This document shows positions 17,090 through 24,838 of a DNA stretch of 64,000 bases, piece by piece (the first letter of the stretch is position 1; every line of letters starts with the position of its first letter). The stretch is from Methanocorpusculum sp. UBA424 (GTDB lineage Archaea; Halobacteriota; Methanomicrobia; Methanomicrobiales; Methanocorpusculaceae): NCBI GenBank assembly GCA_002498375.1, contig DAHC01000007.1, forward strand, positions 22,001 to 86,000, given 5' to 3'. The notes beneath the pieces are model-generated. The model was not told the DNA's origin, made no database searches, and worked only from the letters and a program-made list of their open reading frames with translations. A program made the translations under genes and the position numbers.

Positions 17090-17944
17090 ATGGGAAACTA
17101 CACGATTGTTCAGGCACGAGCCTTATCGGAAGCCGTATTCGAGATGTGGATCCATGCACCTCAGGTCGCACGCCATGCAAAGGCCGGCCAGTTCTGTATC
17201 ATCCACGCTGACGGAGCGGGAGAACGGGTTCCTTTGACTATCTCCGCAACAAAAGGAGACGATATCAGGATCGCTTTCATGGCTGTTGGAACGACGACGA
17301 AACTTCTTGCAACCCTCAAAACGGGCGACGAACTCCGTGATGTGGCGGGCCCGCTTGGAATGCCAAGCGACATCGCCGAAGGATCCGAGACCGTTATCAT
17401 CGTCGGGGGAGGAGTCGGTGTTGCCTGTACGCCGATCCTTGCCCAGGCGGCAAAGGACGCCGGCAACTATGTCATCGGTATCATCGGGGCAAGAAACCGG
17501 GATCTGCTGATCTTCGAGGACGACATGCGGGCGATCTGCGACGAGCTGTATGTAACGACGGATGACGGTTCATACGGGATCAAAGGGTTCGCCAGCGGTC
17601 CCTTAAAAGATCTCTGCGAATCGGGCCGCAAAATCGACAAGGTCTGGATCATCGGTCCGGGCATGATGATGAAGGTCACCAGCGAAGTGACCCGTCCCTT
17701 CGGCATCAAGACGTATGTTTCCCTCAACCCGGTGATGGTGGACGGAACCGGGATGTGCGGGAGCTGCAGAGTGACCGTCGGCGGCGAGATGAAGTTCGCC
17801 TGTGTCGACGGACCCGAGTTCGATGCGCACGAAGTTGACTGGAACGATCTTATGACCAGACAGCGGATGTATCTCTCTGAGGAAAAGCAGTCGATGGAGT
17901 ACCGTGAAGAACATCATGAATGCCGCTGCAGGAAGGTGGAGTAA
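17090..17944 (+). CDS. FAD/NAD-binding, 2Fe-2S electron-transfer subunit (NfnA/SudB-like)
   Basis: 284 residues beginning MGNYTIVQARALSEAVF. FAD domain motif RVPLTIS, NAD-binding GGGVGVACTPIL, and C-terminal 2Fe-2S ligands in DGTGMCGSCRVTVGG...FACVDGP, the pattern of dihydroorotate dehydrogenase electron-transfer and NfnA subunits. It pairs with the next gene as sulfide dehydrogenase or ferredoxin-dependent NADP reductase. A long in-frame extension upstream overlaps the divergent nuclease gene and was rejected; AAAGGA lies eight bases before the chosen ATG. Confidence 0.86.
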   Translation: MGNYTIVQARALSEAVFEMWIHAPQVARHAKAGQFCIIHADGAGERVPLTISATKGDDIRIAFMAVGTTTKLLATLKTGDELRDVAGPLGMPSDIAEGSETVIIVGGGVGVACTPILAQAAKDAGNYVIGIIGARNRDLLIFEDDMRAICDELYVTTDDGSYGIKGFASGPLKDLCESGRKIDKVWIIGPGMMMKVTSEVTRPFGIKTYVSLNPVMVDGTGMCGSCRVTVGGEMKFACVDGPEFDAHEVDWNDLMTRQRMYLSEEKQSMEYREEHHECRCRKVE

Positions 17945-19285
17945 ATGGACCGCGATGCAGATCTCAGAGTAACCGACTTCAAAGAAGTTGATCTCGGACT
18001 TTCCAGAGAAGAGGCCGTTGCCGAGGCAAAACGGTGTATCCAGTGTAAAAAACCGAAATGCATCAGCGGATGCCCGGTCGGGATCGACATTCCGGCATTC
18101 ATCCGGGCGATCGCCGACGAGAAGTTCCAGGATGCCGTAGACATCATCAAGAAAGACAATATGCTTCCTGCCGTCTGCGGACGGGTCTGCCCGCAGGAAA
18201 CCCAGTGTCAGGGAGTCTGTGTCCTCGGCATAAAGGACACGCCGATCGCGATCGGTCAGCTCGAACGGTTCGTTGCCGACATCGAACGAAAGAAGGGAGC
18301 GAAGTGCCCGAAGTGTGCTCCGGCGACCGGCAAAAAGATCGCGGTCGTTGGATCGGGACCTGCAGGTCTTGCCTGTGCAGCCGAACTTGCACGCCGCGGT
18401 CACTCAGTGACGATCTTCGAGTCCCTGCATGAGGCGGGAGGTGTTTTGATGTACGGTATCCCGGCGTTCCGTATGCCCAAAGATATCGTCCAGTACGAAA
18501 TCAATCAGGTGAAAAAGCTCGGTGTCGAGATCAAAACGAACCATATCGTAGGGCGTTCCGTCTCGGTCCAGGAGCTTCTCTCCTACAGCGCCGTGTTCCT
18601 TGGAACAGGTGCCGGCCTGCCGTACTTCATGGGCATTCAGGGAGAGAATCTGCCCGGCGTGTACTCGGCAAACGAGTTCCTGACCCGGGTGAATCTGATG
18701 GGAGCAAACAAGTTCCCTGAAAACGACACGCCGGTAAAAGTCGGCAAAAAGGTCGTAGTCGTCGGCGGCGGGAACGTCGCGATGGATGCGGCACGGGTCG
18801 CCCGGCGTATGGGTGCTGAAGTTACGCTCATGTACCGCAGAGGCGAAGCAGACATGCCGGCACGACTCGATGAAGTCCGCCACGCAAAAGAGGAAGGTGT
18901 TTTCTTCATGACCGCGACCAACCCGATCGCGATCCTCGGTGAGAACAACGCCGTCTCCGGCGTCAAGGCCGTCAAAATGGAACTCGGCACGCCCGGAGAC
19001 GACGGACGCTGCTCCTTCTATCCGGTAGAGGGAAGCGAGTTCGCAGTCGAGGCGGATGTCGTGATCGAAGCTATCGGTCAGGGACCAAACCCGCTTCTCC
19101 TCAGAATGCTGCCCGAACTTACCAGAAACAGAAACGGCAGCGTCGCCGTGAACTGTCTTGGCGAAACGAGCATCGAAAAAGTCTATGCCGGCGGGGATGT
19201 TGCAACCGGAGCTGCCACCGTTATCCTCGCAATGGGGACCGCGAAAGAAGCGGCCGTCGCGATCGACAAGAAGCTCAGAACATAA
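17945..19285 (+). CDS. Glutamate synthase small-subunit-like flavoprotein (NfnB/SudA-like, GltA)
   Basis: 446 residues. N-terminal [4Fe-4S] ligands CIQCKKPKCISGCPVGIDIPAF and CGRVCPQETQCQGVC, first dinucleotide fold GSGPAGLACAAELARRG, second GGGNVAMDAARVARRMG, ending AGGDVATGAATVILAMGTAK. Starts immediately after the previous stop codon. Together the pair would shuttle electrons between ferredoxin, NADPH and NADH or sulfide. Annotation as homotetrameric glutamate synthase is common for this family but the NfnAB-like pairing argues against a stand-alone role. Confidence 0.87.
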   Translation: MDRDADLRVTDFKEVDLGLSREEAVAEAKRCIQCKKPKCISGCPVGIDIPAFIRAIADEKFQDAVDIIKKDNMLPAVCGRVCPQETQCQGVCVLGIKDTPIAIGQLERFVADIERKKGAKCPKCAPATGKKIAVVGSGPAGLACAAELARRGHSVTIFESLHEAGGVLMYGIPAFRMPKDIVQYEINQVKKLGVEIKTNHIVGRSVSVQELLSYSAVFLGTGAGLPYFMGIQGENLPGVYSANEFLTRVNLMGANKFPENDTPVKVGKKVVVVGGGNVAMDAARVARRMGAEVTLMYRRGEADMPARLDEVRHAKEEGVFFMTATNPIAILGENNAVSGVKAVKMELGTPGDDGRCSFYPVEGSEFAVEADVVIEAIGQGPNPLLLRMLPELTRNRNGSVAVNCLGETSIEKVYAGGDVATGAATVILAMGTAKEAAVAIDKKLRT

Positions 19286-19366
19286 TCCATCCGACTTTTT
19301 CTTTTTTTCATCGGGCAGACCGACCCGAACACAAGACTGAATATTCGCCGCCTCAAATGAAAGATA

Positions 19367-20158
19367 ATGCATCTCGAAACAACCGAGTCACCCTCCAAAA
19401 AACCCAATAAAGATCCTCTGCAGATCGACATCGTGCTTGTGGAGCCGCTGTATGAAGGAAACATCGGATTTGCCGCACGCGTGATGAAAAACTTCGGCTT
19501 TCATAACCTCGTTCTCATAAACCCGCCAAAACTCAGTATGGAAGCGGAAGCCCGTGCCTCGCATGCCAAAGACGTATTGGCAAACGCCGAACGGATCACG
19601 CTGGATGAAGTCTTTGCACGAAGCAATATCTGTATCGCAACGACCGGCGGTCTTGCAAAATCCGTCACGAACCCTATGCGGATGCCGTATTACTCGGTCG
19701 CTGAACTCCGCGAGATGCTCAAAGACGTCGACGGCAGGGTCGCGATCCTTTTCGGCAGAGAAAACTGGGGACTCAATAACGAAGAGATCGCACGCTGCGA
19801 TATCGTCTGCACGATCCCGACAGATGAAGAATATCCGATCCTCAATATCTCCCACGCGGTCGGGATCGTCTGCTATGAACTCGCCCATCTTCAGCGCGGA
19901 GAGTATCATCTCGCAAGTAAAATCGAGATGGAATCGCTCTACGCCCACCTTGGACGATTCCTGGAAGGGATCCAGCACCCGGTCGAGAAACGCGAGACGA
20001 CTCTCCTTCTTGCCCGCCGGGTCCTTGGACGAACCAAACTCACCATTCGTGAAGCAAGCACGCTGCACGGCATCCTTCGACGAACCGAGTGGCATCTCAA
20101 ACATCCGGGCCAGGCCTATGACGCGGAAGACAGAGAGTACTGGGACGGGGAGGAATAA
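19367..20158 (+). CDS. trmJ: SPOUT tRNA methyltransferase TrmJ (group 1)
   Basis: 263 residues. IVLVEPLYEGNIGFAARVMKNFG is the N-terminal strand-knot signature of TrmH group 1. The trefoil-knot SAM motifs follow: VAILFGRENWGLNNEE and IPTDEEYPILNISHAVGIVCYEL. Archaeal TrmJ 2'-O-methylates C32 in tRNA. The C-terminal roughly 80 residues form a helical extension. The gene stands alone, 80 bases after the flavoprotein pair and 50 bases before a MITE-like element. Confidence 0.88.
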   Translation: MHLETTESPSKKPNKDPLQIDIVLVEPLYEGNIGFAARVMKNFGFHNLVLINPPKLSMEAEARASHAKDVLANAERITLDEVFARSNICIATTGGLAKSVTNPMRMPYYSVAELREMLKDVDGRVAILFGRENWGLNNEEIARCDIVCTIPTDEEYPILNISHAVGIVCYELAHLQRGEYHLASKIEMESLYAHLGRFLEGIQHPVEKRETTLLLARRVLGRTKLTIREASTLHGILRRTEWHLKHPGQAYDAEDREYWDGEE

Positions 20159-20210
20159 GATAGGAGTTACGCGGTGTTATTCCCAATCCAATTTGAGAGG
20201 AGCATTACTC

Positions 20211-20730
20211 TGAATTTGACAGTTGGCAAATATGCCCCCCCCCCACATCTCTTTCCTTTTTTCTGATTAAGGGGTGCGGGGACGCGACTTCGGCGCGGAG
20301 CGTCCCGCGGTGGAAATATCTTATGTTCAAGGCTCGCGTTAACGTCCTGCTTAGCGAATCTGTCGTTGAATAGTCAGAACGGAAGGGATTGGGGGGTATT
20401 AGAGGGATTTTGAAGGGAAGTAGTTTGGGAGTATGATCATGATCTAATACTTCCCGAATTGGATCTACACCCCAACAATGCATACGTAATATCTTAATAT
20501 TCCATCTCCATCGAACTACACGAAAACATATAGGGCCATGGTTGATAGGATATTTCCACCGCGTCGGGCTCCGCGCCGGAGTCGCCCTCCCGCACCCATT
20601 CATAAAAAAATATAAGGAATATTAGAGATTTATTCTGAAAAGTAAGTGACTCGCGAGAGAGTTTATCATGGCTTTTGAAAAATGCTTAGGGGCATTCATT
20701 ATGTGACATTTCCACTAACTGTCAAATTCA
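20211..20730. mobile_element. MITE-like element, copy 2, with nested inverted cassette
   Basis: 520 bases bounded by TGAATTTGACAGTT (20211-20224) and AACTGTCAAATTCA (20717-20730). Its outer arms match copy 1 at 10307. The interior is different: a GGGGTGCGGGG-to-GCGGTGGAAATATC cassette in one direction (20271-20322) and the same cassette inverted near 20548-20597, with unique DNA between. No transposase. An open frame of 132 codons across it is not credible as a gene. The remainder of this gap, up to the tRNA, holds only the signals listed next. Confidence 0.8.
20271..20375 (+). repeat. 105-bp family B repeat, near-identical to 61275-61379
   Basis: Begins GGGGTGCGGGG, contains the hairpin GGGACGC...GCGTCCC, GCGGTGGAAATATC and an extension ending GTCGTTGAATAGTC. 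By eye there is one mismatch to the copy 41 kb away, implying recent copying or gene conversion. Here it is nested in the MITE-like element. Confidence 0.85.
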
Positions 20731-20902
20731 CGTTACTGGGCATGGACACAAGAGAATATTTAACCGCTTTTCAGGTATTTCATCTGGAGTGAAGGATTCA
20801 GACAGGAAATATGTGATGATTGTGAGGTTATAATTCGGGAAGTATAGGGCAGGATGTGGAAGCATGAGAAAGCCCACCGCGTATCTCCTATAACCAAAAA
20901 AT

Positions 20903-20920
20903 GGGGCGCCCGGTCGCCCC
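20903..20920. terminator. GC hairpin, possible terminator or structural element
   Basis: GGGGCG-cccggt-CGCCCC is a perfect six-base stem about 55 bases before the tRNA-Gly gene. No gene reads directly into it, so a role as insulator or leader structure is only a guess. Confidence 0.3.
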
Positions 20921-20949
20921 TTGTAGGTACAAATCGAATCCTTTTAATG

Positions 20950-20957
20950 TTTATACA
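20950..20957 (+). promoter_or_regulatory. TATA box of tRNA-Gly
   Basis: TTTATACA centred about 23 bases before the mature tRNA 5' end, the expected archaeal box A distance. Confidence 0.65.
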
Positions 20958-20975
20958 TCCTTGTAATTAGTGCAA

Positions 20976-21047
20976 GCATCGATAGTGTAGTGGTTATCAC
21001 TAGGCGTTGCCAACGCCTAAACTCGGGTTCGAGTCCCGGTCGATGCA
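20976..21047 (+). tRNA. tRNA-Gly (GCC)
   Basis: Cloverleaf folds by eye: acceptor GCATCGA with TCGATGC, D arm around AGTGGTTA, anticodon arm AGGCG-TTGCCAA-CGCCT with anticodon GCC, T arm CGGG-TTCGAGT-CCCG, discriminator A. No intron and no encoded CCA. Confidence 0.93.
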
Positions 21048-21091
21048 TTCTGTTTTTGGAGAGTTGAAATGATGTTTCCTTTAGATCAGGT

Positions 21092-21535
21092 ATGTCGATA
21101 GTTCTGCTCGGAATTGGAAATCCGCTTCACGCAGACGACGGGGCAGGACCAAAACTTGCGGATATGCTTGCTGGAACTCTCGGCGTGACCGCATTCAACT
21201 GCGGGACTGCCCCGGAGAACTTCACCGGGCTTGTGCGCAGACTCGATCCCGACCTCCTGATCCTCGCAGACGCTGCGGATATGGGACTTGCGCCTGGATC
21301 GGTCAGGATCATACCTCCGGGAAAGATCCATGACACCTCGGTTGGAACGCACACGCTTCCATTGTATCATCTGGTCGATTTTTTAGCCGAACCCTCACGA
21401 AAAATCGTCGTCATCGGCATCCAGCCGGCGAGTCTTGGATGGGCGGACACCTTGAGTGCCCCGGTTGCATCGGCATTAAACGAAATAAAAATGATGATTG
21501 CCGAAAACAACCTGCAGAAAATCCCTGTTTTGTGA
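21092..21535 (+). CDS. Hydrogenase maturation protease, HycI/HyaD family
   Basis: 147 residues beginning SIVLLGIGNPLHADDGAG, the family's N-terminal motif with nickel-liganding acidic residue. The second acidic strand is LLILADAADMG and the histidine strand is VGTHTLPLYHL. These endopeptidases trim the C-terminus of the NiFe-hydrogenase large subunit after metal insertion. In a methanogen the client would be the F420-reducing, F420-non-reducing or energy-converting hydrogenase. No hydrogenase gene is in the window. Confidence 0.88.
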   Translation: MSIVLLGIGNPLHADDGAGPKLADMLAGTLGVTAFNCGTAPENFTGLVRRLDPDLLILADAADMGLAPGSVRIIPPGKIHDTSVGTHTLPLYHLVDFLAEPSRKIVVIGIQPASLGWADTLSAPVASALNEIKMMIAENNLQKIPVL

Positions 21536-21588
21536 TTTCGCGTAAAGATAAAGTTAATCACTGTCGAATACCAGACATTATTACAATC

Positions 21589-22491
21589 ATGTCCGACATT
21601 AAGGTCCCTCTCGACGTCCCACTTGCCATGCGGGACACATATATATCCAATTATAACCTGATCACTGCCGGATCAGGCCGCCTGATGCTCTTTGCCGGAG
21701 ATCAGAAAATAGAACACTTAAACGACGATTTCTTTGGTGCAGGAATCGCCGAAGATGATGCCGATCCCGAACACCTCTTCCGCATCGCATCCAAAGGAAA
21801 GATCGGCGTTCTCGCTGCACAACTCGGACTCATCGTACGGTATGCAGGAGACTACCCTTCAGTTCCCTATCTCGTGAAGATGAACTCCAAGTCGCATCTG
21901 GTGAACGTTTCCCAGAAGGATCCGGTCTCCCCGCAGCTTTGGAGTGTTGAGCAGATCGTCGATATCGCCCAAGAATCCGGAATAAAGATCGCCGGTGTGG
22001 GCTATACGATCTATCTCGGCAGCGAAAACGAAGCAGACATGCTTGCCGAAGCTGCCCAGATCATCAACGAAGCACACTTCTACGGCCTCGTAAGCGTGCT
22101 CTGGATCTACCCCAGAGGAAAAGCCGTTGGCGATGAAAAAGATCCCCACCTCATCGCCGGAGCGGCAGGTGTCGCCGCATGCCTCGGCAGCGATTTCGTT
22201 AAAGTCAACGCACCCAAAAAAGACGGAAAAACCTCACCCGAACTTCTCAGAGAAGCGGTTCGCGCAGCCGGCCGCACAAAACTCGTTTGTGCCGGAGGCT
22301 CGACCACCACGGAAGAGAAGTTCCTCAGCGAACTCTATGACCAGATCCATGTCGGCGGAGCCGCAGGAAACGCGACCGGGAGAAACATCCACCAGAAATC
22401 CCTGGATGATGCAGTCAAATTCTGCAATGCGATCTATGCGATCACCGTGGAAAATAAAAGTGTGAGCGACGCAATCGCTCTTCTCAAATAA
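21589..22491 (+). CDS. Class I aldolase of the DeoC/FbaB (DhnA) type
   Basis: 300 residues from MSDIKVPLDVPLAMRD. Barrel motifs LFAGDQKIEHLND, VSVLWIYPRGKAVGDEKDP, FVKVNAPKK (candidate Schiff-base lysine) and VCAGGSTTTEEKFL agree with archaeal class I fructose-bisphosphate aldolase/transaldolase-like proteins. Could be fructose-1,6-bisphosphate aldolase for gluconeogenesis or the aldolase of the aromatic amino-acid pathway. Its ATG was preferred over a longer open frame overlapping the protease gene. Confidence 0.78.
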   Translation: MSDIKVPLDVPLAMRDTYISNYNLITAGSGRLMLFAGDQKIEHLNDDFFGAGIAEDDADPEHLFRIASKGKIGVLAAQLGLIVRYAGDYPSVPYLVKMNSKSHLVNVSQKDPVSPQLWSVEQIVDIAQESGIKIAGVGYTIYLGSENEADMLAEAAQIINEAHFYGLVSVLWIYPRGKAVGDEKDPHLIAGAAGVAACLGSDFVKVNAPKKDGKTSPELLREAVRAAGRTKLVCAGGSTTTEEKFLSELYDQIHVGGAAGNATGRNIHQKSLDDAVKFCNAIYAITVENKSVSDAIALLK

Positions 22492-22596
22492 TATTCTCTT
22501 TTCATTACATTTTTTTGGAATGCACAGCGCAGCACGGTCCGTGCCGATGTATATCCAGTTCCCTTAATTACCAAAAAAGCACAATAGTACGTCATT

Positions 22597-24099
22597 ATGA
22601 ATGATGCAGAGGTCCTGATGAACCCCAACGACTTGGTACAGTATCTGAAAAAAAGTCCTGAATACTTTACAAAAGACGATATACTCCGTTTCTGTGAAGA
22701 AAACGATGTCAAAATGGTCAACTTCCGTTACGTTGCCTGCGACGGAAAACTGAAGACCCTGAACTTTGCGATATCTTCCAAAGAATATCTCGATACCATC
22801 CTATCTGACGGCGAACGCGTCGACGGCAGCAATCTATTCTCCTTCATCGACGCAGCAAGCTCTGACCTCTATGTCGTTCCGCGGTACAGCACCGCGTTCA
22901 TGGATCCCTTCTCCGAGGTCCCGACCTTAAACATCCTCTGTTCCTATTATGACAGCACCGGGCGTCCCCTCAATTCATCCCCGGAGTACATCCTTCGTCA
23001 GGCCGAAACCGCATTCAAAAAACACACCGGCATGGAGTTCAAGTGTCTTGGAGAACTCGAATACTATGTCATCTGTGAAGAAGAGGCGCTCTACCCTGCA
23101 CGCGATCAGAAAGGATACCATGAATCAGGTCCCTTCTGCAAATTCGAAGCAATGCGCACCGAAGCAATGCTTATGCTTTCCCGTGCAGGCGGCCAGATCA
23201 AATACGGCCACTCCGAAGTCGGCAGTTTCACTAAAGACGGCTACTATTATGAGCAGCATGAGATCGAGTTCCTGCCGACAAACCCGGTGTTTGCCGTCGA
23301 ACAGATCATCATCGCCAAATGGATCCTCCGCATGCTCGGCGCCCAGTACGGCGTAGAAGTCTCCTTCGCTCCGAAGATCACCGTCGGCAAAGCAGGTTCC
23401 GGCCTCCACTTCCACATGCTTGCCGAAAAGAACGGCAAAAACGTCATGATCAAAGACGGCGTGCTTTCCGACACCGCCAAACGCATGATCGTCGGTATCC
23501 TCGACATCGGCGATGCAGTCACCGCGTTTGGAAACACCATCCCCACCTCCTACCTCAGACTTGTCCCGCACCAGGAAGCGCCGACCTACATCTGCTGGGG
23601 CGACCGGAACCGGTCCGTCGTCGTTCGCGTTCCTCTCGGCTGGACAGGTTCCACCGACATGGCGGCCGAAGCAAACTTCGGTCTCAAACGCAAAGCCGAC
23701 AAAATCTCCAAACAGACCTTCGAATACCGTGTAGCCGACGGATCTGCCGATATCTACGAAACCGTCGCCTGCCTGATCTGCGGCGCTATCCACGGACTCG
23801 GCATGAACGGCGCTCTTACCAAAGCAGACGAACTCTACGCTTCCGGCAACATCTTCAACGAGGAGTACAAATCGTTCCTCAAGACCCTGCGTCAGCTGCC
23901 GACCTGCTGTTCCGAGTCTGCCGACATCCTTATCGCCAAGCGCAAGATATTCGAACGCGACGAGATCTTCCCGGCAGGCGTTATCGAAGCGCAGGCTGCA
24001 AAGCTGAAGGCATTCAACGACCAGGGTCTCTCCGACCGGATCCTCGGCGACGCAAAAGCCTTCTCGGAACTTGTGGAAAAGTACATCCACATCGCCTGA
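22597..24099 (+). CDS. glnA: Glutamine synthetase family protein
   Basis: 500 residues. N-terminal beta-grasp region NFRYVACDGKLKTLNF, catalytic-domain motifs LGELEYYVI, QHEIEF, ATP-site KITVGKAGSGLHFHM, and EAPTYICWGDRNRSVVVRVP with the conserved Arg-Asn-Arg. These support ammonia-assimilating glutamine synthetase. The protein is longer than the usual 440-residue archaeal GlnA and has an extended C-terminus, so a specialised paralogue (gamma-glutamylpolyamine type, for instance) is possible. Confidence 0.82.
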   Translation: MNDAEVLMNPNDLVQYLKKSPEYFTKDDILRFCEENDVKMVNFRYVACDGKLKTLNFAISSKEYLDTILSDGERVDGSNLFSFIDAASSDLYVVPRYSTAFMDPFSEVPTLNILCSYYDSTGRPLNSSPEYILRQAETAFKKHTGMEFKCLGELEYYVICEEEALYPARDQKGYHESGPFCKFEAMRTEAMLMLSRAGGQIKYGHSEVGSFTKDGYYYEQHEIEFLPTNPVFAVEQIIIAKWILRMLGAQYGVEVSFAPKITVGKAGSGLHFHMLAEKNGKNVMIKDGVLSDTAKRMIVGILDIGDAVTAFGNTIPTSYLRLVPHQEAPTYICWGDRNRSVVVRVPLGWTGSTDMAAEANFGLKRKADKISKQTFEYRVADGSADIYETVACLICGAIHGLGMNGALTKADELYASGNIFNEEYKSFLKTLRQLPTCCSESADILIAKRKIFERDEIFPAGVIEAQAAKLKAFNDQGLSDRILGDAKAFSELVEKYIHIA

Positions 24100-24112
24100 A
24101 CAGTAATATCAT

Positions 24113-24589
24113 ATGGGATTATTAGGCAACATCGAACGTGCTCTAGGCGTCTGGTATCCGGATAAGGACACGGAACCAGACGACGGAAACCCCTTGGTAG
24201 CTCTGGCGTTTCGCGAGTATGTGATCAAACGGCTCGGCAGCGGCTGGACGGCGACCGGCCGCGAAGAACGGCAATTAGGGGAGCCGGATCTTCTTGCTCT
24301 GAGGGATGCGGACGAGGTCCGTTTTGATCTGGTCACCTGTTACCGGAGCAGGATGTTTGTCGGTGAGGACGGCGAAGCCTATCTGCCGTGGACGACGCAG
24401 GAGATCTTCGACAAATATCTTGCCTATGCAAAAGCCGAGGGAAATCCCTTCTACGTTGTCTTCGGCCTCCACGGTTTTGCGGATGTGCCGAAGTTTCTCT
24501 TCGTCCTTCCTTTGGAAAAGGCCGTGACCGATCTGAAAAAAAGTGTTCTTCAGCAGTATGAGATCCCGGCAGACCGGGATCTGTTCTGA
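24113..24589 (+). CDS. Hypothetical protein of 158 residues
   Basis: Begins MGLLGNIERALGVWYPDK. Contains FREYVIKRLGSGW, EVRFDLVTCYRSRMFV and LPWTTQEIFDKYLAYAKAEGNPFYVVFGL. The basic-acidic strand layout (D in the first strand, then hydrophobic strands) is reminiscent of small PD-(D/E)XK nucleases but I cannot identify a catalytic E-x-K. Follows glnA by 13 bases, so probably co-transcribed. Function unknown. Confidence 0.75.
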   Translation: MGLLGNIERALGVWYPDKDTEPDDGNPLVALAFREYVIKRLGSGWTATGREERQLGEPDLLALRDADEVRFDLVTCYRSRMFVGEDGEAYLPWTTQEIFDKYLAYAKAEGNPFYVVFGLHGFADVPKFLFVLPLEKAVTDLKKSVLQQYEIPADRDLF

Positions 24590-24723
24590 TCTGCGCGGTT
24601 TTCCGGCATTGATCCCGGCGGGGTGCCGACCACCCTGTTTTTTCGCATTTTCCCTGTTTTCACTCAGAGACCTGCTGACTCGAACCGAACGTGTTATATG
24701 TCAACACGTGTCACACTTATGAT

Positions 24724-24837
24724 ATGATATTGGGATTACCCGACATTACAGTATTTGCTATTGGCGGAGCCATTGTATTATCTATCATCCTCCTGCTGAT
24801 ATGGGGCATTACATTCCCTAAGGAGAAGGAGGAGTGA
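24724..24837 (+). CDS. 37-residue membrane peptide, symporter small accessory protein
   Basis: ATG to TGA encodes MILGLPDITVFAIGGA, then a transmembrane helix IVLSIILLLIWGITF and the charged tail PKEKEE. It ends one base before the ATG of the sodium symporter and contains that gene's ribosome site (AAGGAGG) in its last codons, so the two are translationally coupled. Tiny single-span partners upstream of SSS and NSS transporters are known in archaea and bacteria. Confidence 0.8.
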   Translation: MILGLPDITVFAIGGAIVLSIILLLIWGITFPKEKEE

Positions 24838-24838
24838 T

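Noticed and set aside
20205..20603. 132-codon minus-strand frame
   Set aside because: Lies within the second MITE-like element and its inverted cassettes; a by-product of GC-rich repeats.
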